In this document: positions 1-5,026 of the stretch, one piece after another
How positions within the stretch are numbered: position 1 is the first letter of the stretch
How the letters are laid out: each line of letters opens with the position of its first letter
From: Chloroflexota bacterium
Lineage (GTDB): Bacteria; Chloroflexota; UBA6077; JACQUR01
Direction of reading: 5' to 3'
DNA: 5,731 nucleotides
Assembly (NCBI GenBank): GCA_016210245.1
Contig: JACQUR010000490.1
Location: 1 to 5,731 of the forward strand
Program-made: the position numbers and the translations under genes
Notes under the pieces: generated by a model
What the model was told of the DNA's origin: nothing
What the model saw: only the letters and a program-made list of their open reading frames with translations
The model's database searches: none

Positions 1-504
1 CTTGCCGGCGGCGATGAGGCGGAGCACCTCCCGCTCGCGCTCGGTGAGGTCGTCGTCCGACCCCCGTTCCTCGCGCGCCCGGCTCAGGTACTCCTCCAGC
101 AGCTTCCTGGCCAGGGACGGGTAGAGATAGGCCTGGCCCTGGTGGACGGAGCGGATGGCTTGCAGCAGGTCGCCGGGCGGCGCCCCCTTGACTACGTAGC
201 CGGAGGCGCCGGCCTGGAGCATCTCGAAGAAGTACCGCTCGTCCTCGTGCATGGTGAGCGCGAGAACGTGCGCTTGCGGGTCCTCCTGCTTGAGGCGGCG
301 GGTCGCCTCCAGCCCGTTCAGCTCGGGCATGGCAACGTCCATCACCACCACGTCCGGGCGCAGCTCGCGCGCGCGCTGGAGCGCCTCGTGGCCATCCGCG
401 GCCTCCCCGACCACCTCCAGGTCGGGTTGGGATTCCAGGAGCAGGCGGAGGCCAGCTCGGACGATGGCGTGGTCGTCGGCGAGCAGGATGCGGATGCGGC
501 TCAT
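1..504 (-). CDS. NarL/FixJ-family response regulator, C-terminus cut by window edge
   Basis: This is a cytoplasmic two-component response regulator that should bind DNA when phosphorylated by the kinase encoded just upstream. The 168 visible codons start at ATG 504 (MSRIRILLADDHAIVRAG). The receiver domain spans about residues 3-120. It has the acidic pair D10/D11, phosphoacceptor D56 in VVVMDVAMPELNG, the switch threonine T84 in LALTMHED, and K106 in GYVVKGA. After a linker, the LuxR-type HTH domain begins at about residue 153 with LTEREREVLRLIAAGK, and the window ends there. Family members are usually about 210-220 aa, so roughly 45-50 residues are missing. The start codon overlaps the kinase stop as ATGA and has no strong Shine-Dalgarno sequence before it, which points to coupled translation. 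Its target genes are unknown. Autoregulation of the operon is possible but only inferred. Confidence 0.95.
   Translation of the reverse strand, partial: MSRIRILLADDHAIVRAGLRLLLESQPDLEVVGEAADGHEALQRARELRPDVVVMDVAMPELNGLEATRRLKQEDPQAHVLALTMHEDERYFFEMLQAGASGYVVKGAPPGDLLQAIRSVHQGQAYLYPSLARKLLEEYLSRAREERGSDDDLTEREREVLRLIAAGK
501..504 (-). other. ATGA stop/start overlap, kinase to regulator
   Basis: On the minus strand the four bases read ATGA. The ATG starts the response regulator and the TGA ends the histidine kinase. The upstream bases show only a weak purine-poor CTCCGG, so re-initiation by ribosomes finishing the kinase is the likely way the regulator is translated. This supports the chosen regulator start and keeps kinase and regulator amounts linked. 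Confidence 0.85.
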
Positions 505-2051
505 GGTGTGTGCCGGAGCGAGTGCGAATTCGTCCGAAGGTGGGAGCTGGCCAGGGCCTCCTCCCCCTGGTCCGGCAACGGGATTTCGATGGCGATGCGC
601 GTGCCCCGGCCCTGGTCCGAGCTGAGGCGCAAGGTGCCTCCCAGCAGCGTCACCCGCTCCTGCATGCCCATCAGGCCAAGACCCCTCCCGTCACGAGGCT
701 CCTGGCGAGTGAACCCTGTGCCATCGTCCTCGATGGCGGCGGCGATGGAGGCCGGCCGGAACTCCAGCCGGACCGTCGCCCGGCTAGCCGCGGCGTGCTT
801 GACGATGTTGGTGATGCCCTCCTGGGCCACTCGGAACAGGGCGGTCTCCACCAGGGGAGGCAGCCGACGCCTGGGCCCCACCACCTCGACGGTGGGCGCC
901 ACGCCGGCCGGCGCCAGGTGGGTTTCGGCGTACCACTGGATGGCCGGGATGAGGCCCAGGTCGTCCAGCAGGGTGGGCCGCAGATCGACCATGAGCCGTC
1001 GGATGCCCTCCAGGGTCTTCGCCGCCAGGTCCTGCAGCCGCGCCAACTGGGTCCGCATCGGCAGCAGCTCGGCGGGCAGGCCCTCCTCGGCCGTCCCCAG
1101 GCCCATGATGACGGCCGTCAGGCTCTGGCCCACCTCGTCGTGCAACTCGCGCGCCACCCGCTTGCGCTCCTCCTCCTGGGCCAGGATGAGCTTCTCCAGC
1201 AACTGGCGCAGCAGCTCCTCCTTGCGCTGGACCTCCTCGTACAGGACCGACAGCTCCTCGTTGCGCCGCACGAGCTGGCGGTTGTAGGCCTCGATCTCCT
1301 GGCGGGAGCGGGCCAGCGCCTCCGTCATGGCGTTGAAGGCCGCGCTCAACCGCCCGATCTCGTCCGTCGCCCAGACCGGCGCCTGCTGGGAGAAGTCTCC
1401 CCGCCCGACCGCCCTGGTGACCTCCACCAGTTGCAAGATGGGCCTGGTCAGAACCAGGGTCAGCAGATACGCGCCGGCGACGCCCACCAGGGAAACCACG
1501 ACCGTGACCAGCAGGAGCAGCCAGGTAGTGCCCTGGACGACCTCGCCGAGCCGCCGCTCCGACATCCCGACCCGGGCCACCCCAGCCTTCCCATCCAGGA
1601 TGGAGACGGCAAGGTCGTGGATGAGCCCCTCCTCTGTCTCCAGGAGCTCCACCCGCGACCGCGCCGGTGGCCCGGCCGCGTTGACCACCAGGAGGTCCGG
1701 CGGGAAGTGCTCCCCGAAGGTGTGGGCCAGGATGCGGCCATCCCGCCCCACGATGAAGACGTAGCGCGCGTCCTCGTTGTTCTCCATCGTAGTCCTGACC
1801 AGCTCCTGGAGGGCAAACAGGTTGTCGGTCAGGATGAGGTCAGCGGCCCGCCCAGCCACGTCGCGAGTCACCGCTACCCCTCGCTGCTCCAGCTCCTCCA
1901 GCATGCGCCCCGTCAGGGTCGCCCGCACCTGGAGGGTCATGGCGAGGCCGAGGAGGAAGATCACCCCCAGGGCGATGCCCATGATCTTCAACCGGACGGG
2001 CGCCGAGAGGGTCCAGCACCGGAAGCGGGACCAGAGCCTGAAGGGCCTCAT
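501..2051 (-). CDS. Membrane sensor histidine kinase (HAMP, HisKA_3, HATPase_c)
   Basis: This is a 516-aa sensor kinase of the NarX/DesK-like class that pairs with NarL-type regulators. A short basic N-terminus precedes transmembrane segment 1 (about 22-42). An extracytoplasmic sensor region of roughly 130 residues follows (43-176), containing DARYVFIVGRDGRILAHTF (95-112), which looks Cache/PAS-like. Transmembrane segment 2 is at about 177-202, HAMP at about 203-255 (RPILQLVEVTRAVGRGDF, then DEIGRLSAAFNAMTEAL), and a charged coiled coil at about 250-292. The HisKA_3 dimerisation domain carries the phosphoacceptor H304 in ARELHDEVGQSL. The ATPase domain shows the N box (N415 in QEGITNIVKHA), DDGTGF (442-447) and GRGLGLMGMQERV (455-467). 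All catalytic motifs look intact. The start overlaps the stop of the binding-protein gene and the stop overlaps the regulator start. The ligand is unknown. With a modest sensor domain of its own, it may read the neighbouring lipoprotein. Confidence 0.95.
   Translation of the reverse strand: MRPFRLWSRFRCWTLSAPVRLKIMGIALGVIFLLGLAMTLQVRATLTGRMLEELEQRGVAVTRDVAGRAADLILTDNLFALQELVRTTMENNEDARYVFIVGRDGRILAHTFGEHFPPDLLVVNAAGPPARSRVELLETEEGLIHDLAVSILDGKAGVARVGMSERRLGEVVQGTTWLLLLVTVVVSLVGVAGAYLLTLVLTRPILQLVEVTRAVGRGDFSQQAPVWATDEIGRLSAAFNAMTEALARSRQEIEAYNRQLVRRNEELSVLYEEVQRKEELLRQLLEKLILAQEEERKRVARELHDEVGQSLTAVIMGLGTAEEGLPAELLPMRTQLARLQDLAAKTLEGIRRLMVDLRPTLLDDLGLIPAIQWYAETHLAPAGVAPTVEVVGPRRRLPPLVETALFRVAQEGITNIVKHAAASRATVRLEFRPASIAAAIEDDGTGFTRQEPRDGRGLGLMGMQERVTLLGGTLRLSSDQGRGTRIAIEIPLPDQGEEALASSHLRTNSHSLRHTP
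2048..2051 (-). other. ATGA stop/start overlap, binding protein to kinase
   Basis: The minus strand again reads ATGA. The TGA ends the substrate-binding protein and the ATG starts the histidine kinase. The preceding bases (GGGCTGGCC) give only a weak ribosome binding site. With the same junction at 501-504, all three genes appear to be translationally coupled in one operon. Confidence 0.85.
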
Positions 2052-3022
2052 GGCCAGCCCGTCACCAGGGCGGCCATGCTCCGCACGTCGTCGTAGGCCT
2101 GCGCGTCGGGCTGGACGAAGCGATCGATCATCAGCGGGGCAAGGGCGCTCCGCCCCTGCAGATCGTCCTGAATGGTCAGGAAGACCCGCTTGAGCGCCTC
2201 CCGCAGGTCCGGGTCGATCCGCGGGTGGACGACCACCGGGGGATTCCCCCAGGGCTCCGATTGCCGGATCACCCTGGTCTTGTCTCCTAACTGGGGGTCG
2301 CCCATCAGCATGAACTCGTAGACCAGGCTATCGACGGCCCCGCCATCCACCAGCTTGTCCGCCACAGCCTTGACCGTCTTGTCGTGGCTGTACGTGAACA
2401 CGGACCGCTTGAAGAAAGACTCGGGTTTCTCGCCTGCCAGACGCACGAGGTGCGTCGGGAAGAGCCAGCCGGAGCTGGAGAGGGGATCGGAGAAGGCGAA
2501 GGCCTTGCCACGCAGATCCTCCAGACTCCGGGCGTCGCTGTCCCTGGGCACGATGACGTAGGACTGGTACCTGCTCTTGCCCATCACTACGGGGGCGACG
2601 AGGAGCTGCATCCCGAAGTCCCGCTCCCCCTGGACGAAGGCATAATCACAGACGAAGGCCAGGTCGGCCTGGCCGTACCTGACCAGCTCGTTGATCTCGC
2701 CGTAGGTCATGCGCTGGAGGAAGTCCACCGGGCGGTCGATCCGGTGGGCGATGTAGTCGAGCAGGTCGGCGTAGAGCTTGAAGCTCTCGCGGGGCGAGAT
2801 CACCGGCGCCACGGCCACGCGGAGCGGGACCTTCTGCGCCGTGGTGGGCAGGGTCACCTGGCTCTTGCTCTCCGTGGCGAGCCTGACCTTCTTGCGCTGG
2901 TCCTGCGCTCCGCACCCGGTCGCCAGGACGAGCACCAGCCAGGCCAGGAGCGCCACAGCCAGGGCGCTCCTGGACGGGGAGCCGGGATAGCTGGTTCCAA
3001 GCTGCTGGCCGGCGGCGTTCAC
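2048..3022 (-). CDS. PhnD-like substrate-binding lipoprotein, probable sensory partner of the adjacent kinase
   Basis: This 324-aa protein belongs to the PhnD-like (phosphate/phosphite/phosphonate) periplasmic-binding superfamily. The N-terminus has a hydrophobic stretch (about 21-35) and a lipobox ending LATGC, so C37 is the likely lipid-anchored first residue of the mature protein. The binding fold runs from about 66 (PLRVAVAPVISPRESFKLY) to the end. Family-like elements are MTYGEINELVRYGQADLAFV (105-124), the ligand-loop motif SDPLSSSGWLFP (178-189), YSHDKTVKAV (211-220) and GGAVDSLVYE (227-236). The S182-S184, H213 and D231 positions resemble ligand contacts in PhnD, by motif only. The start is GTG at 3022. 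An in-frame TGA lies eight codons upstream (3047-3049), no other start codon lies between, and the Shine-Dalgarno is weak (TGGGGG). It is first in the operon and no transporter genes are present, so sensing rather than uptake is inferred. The ligand cannot be named from sequence. Confidence 0.9.
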   Translation of the reverse strand: MNAAGQQLGTSYPGSPSRSALAVALLAWLVLVLATGCGAQDQRKKVRLATESKSQVTLPTTAQKVPLRVAVAPVISPRESFKLYADLLDYIAHRIDRPVDFLQRMTYGEINELVRYGQADLAFVCDYAFVQGERDFGMQLLVAPVVMGKSRYQSYVIVPRDSDARSLEDLRGKAFAFSDPLSSSGWLFPTHLVRLAGEKPESFFKRSVFTYSHDKTVKAVADKLVDGGAVDSLVYEFMLMGDPQLGDKTRVIRQSEPWGNPPVVVHPRIDPDLREALKRVFLTIQDDLQGRSALAPLMIDRFVQPDAQAYDDVRSMAALVTGWP

Positions 3023-3047
3023 CCGGTGGCCCCCAGGACGATGAGGT

Positions 3048-3094
3048 CAGGCGCCTGCTACATTCGTATTCAATCCACTATACGCGCCAGGCGC
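3048..3094. repeat. CAGGCGC palindromic motifs flanking the candidate -10 box
   Basis: CAGGCGCCTG at 3048-3057 is a perfect 10-base palindrome. GCGCCAGGCGC at 3084-3094 is another with 5-base arms. Both contain CAGGCGC in the same orientation (3048-3054 and 3088-3094), 40 bases apart and on either side of the candidate -10 box. That is close to four helical turns, so the pair could be an operator for a dimeric regulator, possibly the operon's own NarL-type protein. The DNA is GC-rich, so short palindromes may also arise by chance. Confidence 0.35.
3077..3082 (-). promoter_or_regulatory. Candidate -10 box (TATAGT) for the signalling operon
   Basis: The minus strand reads TATAGT, five of six matches to the sigma-70 -10 consensus, in otherwise very GC-rich DNA. 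Transcription would begin near 3070, giving a leader of about 48 bases before the GTG at 3022. The -35 position (about 3100-3105, TGGCGC) matches poorly, which would fit an activator-dependent promoter. The assignment rests on the -10 box and its position only. Confidence 0.4.
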
Positions 3095-3168
3095 AGGCGG
3101 CGCCACGTCCCGCAGGGTAGTCTTGTTCGCTACCTGGAGGGGTGGGGTAGTCGGACGGCGCAGCCAGT

Positions 3169-3289
3169 GGTCTCTGAGTCCTCATTCGTGGGTTCGGCTA
3201 TCCGAGCCGCGACCGTGAGAGACCCCTTCCAGCGTGCGCGACAGTCGGCAGCGCTGGAAACTGACCCCTGGCCAGTGGCGGCTTTCCAG
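3169..3289. repeat. Cluster of nested inverted repeats in the intergenic region, function unknown
   Basis: GGTCTCT (3169-3175) pairs with AGAGACC (3218-3224). Inside that pair, GGTTCGG (3191-3197) and CCGAGCC (3202-3208) form a 7-bp stem with one G-T pair and a CTAT tetraloop. A second structure pairs CTGGAAA (3254-3260) with TTTCCAG (3283-3289) and encloses the palindrome CTGGCCAG (3268-3275). I recognise no RNA family, no clear promoter and no T-run on either strand. The bases from about 3095 to 3335 contain no supportable gene. This could be an untranslated RNA, a regulator-binding region or chance pairing. Confidence 0.35.
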
Positions 3290-3335
3290 GCTGGCACGGC
3301 ACTTGCCCAGGACCGGCCGGAAGCGCGTGCCTGGC

Positions 3336-3365
3336 TTGCTTCTCGCGTGAGAGCGGTGCTATACT
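3336..3365 (+). promoter_or_regulatory. Likely sigma-70 promoter of rho
   Basis: TTGCTT at 3336-3341 (four of six matches to the -35 consensus) is followed after 18 bases by TATACT at 3360-3365 (five of six matches to the -10 consensus). The predicted start is about 3372, some 300 bases upstream of the rho start codon. It is the best-matching promoter on this strand in the gap. A stem-loop begins almost exactly at the predicted start, which supports a real transcript end there. Confidence 0.6.
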
Positions 3366-3369
3366 CCTA

Positions 3370-3406
3370 GTGCTTGGATTCGACGCGCTGAGTCGCAATC
3401 CAGCAC
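3370..3406 (+). other. Stem-loop at the predicted 5' end of the rho leader
   Basis: GTGCT-T-GGATT-CGAC (3370-3384) pairs with GTCG-C-AATCC-AGCAC (3392-3406). This gives 14 base pairs interrupted by two single-base bulges and a 7-base loop (GCGCTGA, 3385-3391). The promoter immediately upstream predicts a start near 3370-3372, so the structure would sit at the extreme 5' end of the transcript. Such 5' stem-loops are known to stabilise some bacterial mRNAs. Whether this one does is inferred. Confidence 0.5.
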
Positions 3407-3490
3407 CCCGGAGTTCACCTCCCCGTTCTCAAACATCAGCCAACGCTGCAACTCGACCCAACGGAGCCCACACCTCACACCCGTACCGAA
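3391..3490 (+). promoter_or_regulatory. C-rich, G-poor rut-like segment in the rho leader
   Basis: By hand count these 100 bases contain 44 C, 16 G, 27 A and 13 T on the coding strand. Segments such as CACCTCACACCCGTACC are nearly free of G. The core (about 3407-3490) should be largely unpaired, and it is rich in YC dinucleotides. These are the features of Rho-utilisation sites. Lying in the leader of rho itself, it is a candidate for autogenous Rho-dependent attenuation, a mechanism established for E. coli rho. Its operation here is inferred. Confidence 0.5.
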
Positions 3491-3568
3491 CATGGTGGTT
3501 CCCTGCGCGTACCGGCGAGCGGCGGTTGACGATGATCTCCCATGCGGCGCGTGCGAACGACTCAACCA

Positions 3569-3626
3569 GGTCGACAGTTGACAGTCGAAAGGATACTGGC
3601 AGGCTGTAGACTGTGAACTGTCGACC
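3569..3626. repeat. Inverted repeat built of TYGACAG heptamers, strong hairpin upstream of rho
   Basis: The left arm is GG plus three tandem heptamers TCGACAG, TTGACAG, TCGAAAG (3569-3591). The right arm (3604-3626) reads CTGTAGA, CTGTGAA, CTGTCGA plus CC, whose complement is TCGACAG, TTCACAG, TCTACAG. Arms match at 20 of 23 positions, the outer 18 bases at 17 of 18, around a 12-base loop. The right arm ends 34 bases before the rho Shine-Dalgarno. No T-run follows on either strand, so it is not a classic intrinsic terminator. It may be an attenuator, a binding site for a protein dimer, or a copy of a dispersed intergenic repeat. Confidence 0.75.
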
Positions 3627-3660
3627 GGGGCTAGCACGTAGCTCGATCCACCCTTACCAC

Positions 3661-3665
3661 AGGAG
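3661..3665 (+). promoter_or_regulatory. Ribosome binding site of rho
   Basis: AGGAG lies six bases before GTG 3672. It decides for this GTG start, which also gives an N-terminus (NLAELEART) that lines up with the first residues of E. coli Rho (MNLTELKNT). The site lies beyond the upstream hairpin and should be accessible. Confidence 0.85.
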
Positions 3666-3671
3666 TATTCC

Positions 3672-4922
3672 GTGAATCTTGCCGAGCTCGAAGCCAGGAC
3701 CCGCGAGGACTTGCTGGAGATGGCCCGGGATCTTGGTATCCAGGGCGCGGGCAGTATGAAGAAGCATGACCTGATGATGCGGGTCTTGCAGTCGCAGGCC
3801 GAGCAGCAGGGCAACGTCGTCGCGGGCGGAGTGCTCGACATCGTCGAGGACGGCTATGGCTTCCTGCGTCAGGAGCGGATGCTGCCGGGCCCCTCCGATG
3901 TGTACGTCTCGCAGACACAGATTCGGCGCTTTGCCCTGCGCACCGGCGACTACATCACCGGCCAGATCCGCCCCCCGAAGGACAGCGAGAAGTACTTCGG
4001 GATGCTCCGGGTAGAGTTGGTCAACGGCCAGGATCCGGAGGTGGCCAGGCGGCGGCCGCACTTCGACGCGCTGACCCCGATTTTCCCCAACGAGCAGTTG
4101 ATCCTGGAAACCGAGGCCAAGAACCTCACCCAGCGGTTGATGGACCTGGTCGCGCCGATCGGGAAGGGGCAGCGCGGCTTGATCGTCTCGCCGCCCAAGG
4201 CGGGCAAGACGACCATTCTGAAGCACATCGCCAATGGGATCAGCGCGAACACGCCGGAGATCCACATCATGGCGGTACTGGTGGGCGAGCGCCCTGAAGA
4301 AGTGACCGACTTCCGCCGCACCGTCCAGGCCGAGGTCGTGGCTAGCACCTTTGACGAGCCGGTCGAGGACCACACCACCGTGGCGGAGATGGCCCTCAAT
4401 CGGGCCAAGCGCCTGGTCGAGTGCGGCCGGGACGTGGTGATCGTGCTCGACTCGATCACCCGTCTGACGCGCGCGTATAACCTCGCGGTCCCACCGAGCG
4501 GGCGCACGCTCTCGGGCGGGATCGATCCCGTTGCCCTGTACCCGCCCAAGCGCTTCTTTGGCGCTGCCCGCAACCTCGAGGAGGGCGGCTCGCTGACTAT
4601 CCTGGCGACCTGTCTGGTAGACACCGGGTCGCGCATGGACGACGTGATCTACGAGGAGTTCAAGGGAACGGGCAACATGGAGCTCACCCTTGACCGCAGG
4701 CTGTCGGACAAGCGCGTCTTCCCGGCTATCGACGTGCTGCGCTCCGGCACCCGTCGCGAAGAGCTGTTGCTGGACGAGCCCACCCTCAAGATGGTGTGGG
4801 TCATGCGCCGCATGCTGGCCCAGATCGGATCGTCGGACAGCATCGAGCTGCTGCTGCACCGCCTGGGCAAGACCGCTAGCAACAAGGAGTTCTTGAGCAC
4901 CCTGAGCAAGGCCGAGCTCTAA
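3672..4922 (+). CDS. rho: Transcription termination factor Rho
   Basis: Rho is a ring-shaped hexameric RNA helicase that binds C-rich nascent RNA and uses ATP to release RNA polymerase. The 416 residues are close to E. coli Rho (419). The N-terminal helical domain is at about 1-46. The cold-shock-like RNA-binding domain (about 47-120) includes GYGFLR (61-66) and DVYVSQTQIRRF (76-87). The ATPase domain shows Walker A SPPKAGKTT (173-181, K179), catalytic E206 and R207 in GERPEEVTD, Walker B VVIVLD (255-260, D260), the Q/R-loop region LSGGIDPVALYPPKRFFG (280-297) and the probable arginine finger R361 in RSGTRREELL. There is no long N-terminal insertion of the actinobacterial kind. One difference from E. 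coli is Gly205 where E. coli has Asp210. The start is GTG with a good AGGAG. The leader is long and structured, which suggests post-initiation control. A MoxR gene follows on the same strand. Confidence 0.98.
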   Translation: MNLAELEARTREDLLEMARDLGIQGAGSMKKHDLMMRVLQSQAEQQGNVVAGGVLDIVEDGYGFLRQERMLPGPSDVYVSQTQIRRFALRTGDYITGQIRPPKDSEKYFGMLRVELVNGQDPEVARRRPHFDALTPIFPNEQLILETEAKNLTQRLMDLVAPIGKGQRGLIVSPPKAGKTTILKHIANGISANTPEIHIMAVLVGERPEEVTDFRRTVQAEVVASTFDEPVEDHTTVAEMALNRAKRLVECGRDVVIVLDSITRLTRAYNLAVPPSGRTLSGGIDPVALYPPKRFFGAARNLEEGGSLTILATCLVDTGSRMDDVIYEEFKGTGNMELTLDRRLSDKRVFPAIDVLRSGTRREELLLDEPTLKMVWVMRRMLAQIGSSDSIELLLHRLGKTASNKEFLSTLSKAEL

Positions 4923-4972
4923 GGCCCCCACCTCCGGCCCGGCACCAAACTTGCTCTAAGCTGCAACTGTGA

Positions 4973-4988
4973 GCCCTCAGGGGAGGGC
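4973..4988 (+). other. Small hairpin in the rho-moxR gap, not a clear terminator
   Basis: GCCCTC (4973-4978) pairs with GAGGGC (4983-4988) around a 4-base AGGG loop. No run of T follows, so intrinsic termination is unlikely. The 104-base gap (4923-5026) shows no convincing promoter, so moxR may be read through from rho or have a promoter I cannot recognise. Confidence 0.3.
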
Positions 4989-5026
4989 GCGCAGAACAGG
5001 CGGTTGCCGGAGCAGGCGGGGAGCGC

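Noticed and set aside
510..2096. A 528-codon open frame on the plus strand opposite the histidine kinase
   Set aside because: It lies opposite a kinase whose every domain motif is intact. Its translation is Gln-, His-, Pro- and Arg-rich with no recognisable motif, as expected of the antisense of a GC-rich gene.
3169..3224. tRNA-like appearance (GGTTCGG stem within a longer pairing)
   Set aside because: No 7-bp acceptor/T-arm/anticodon layout can be drawn and the TTC loop does not have the 7-base T-loop form.
3578..3583. Perfect TTGACA -35 box within the heptamer repeat
   Set aside because: No acceptable -10 lies 16-18 bases downstream; GATACT at 3592-3597 is too close (8 bases) and TGTAGA at 3605-3610 too far (21 bases). 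The box is a by-product of the repeat unit.
3370..3609. A 79-codon frame from GTG 3370 in the rho leader
   Set aside because: Its start coincides with the predicted transcription start, so no ribosome binding site would be on the mRNA, and the product is Arg-, Ser- and Thr-rich without any motif.
3569..3626. CRISPR array or intrinsic terminator
   Set aside because: The repeat unit is 7 bases with no spacers, so it is not CRISPR. Neither strand has a T-run after the hairpin, so it is not a standard terminator.
3359..3841. A 160-codon minus-strand frame crossing the rho leader and rho 5' end
   Set aside because: It runs through the heptamer repeat and the start of rho, has no ribosome binding site of note, and its product shows no family resemblance.
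3654..4931. A 425-codon open frame on the minus strand opposite rho
   Set aside because: Rho on the plus strand is complete and conserved throughout. The antisense product is low-complexity and matches no family I know.
4973..4988. Intrinsic terminator of rho
   Set aside because: The stem is only 6 bp and is followed by GCGCAGAACAGG rather than a T-run.
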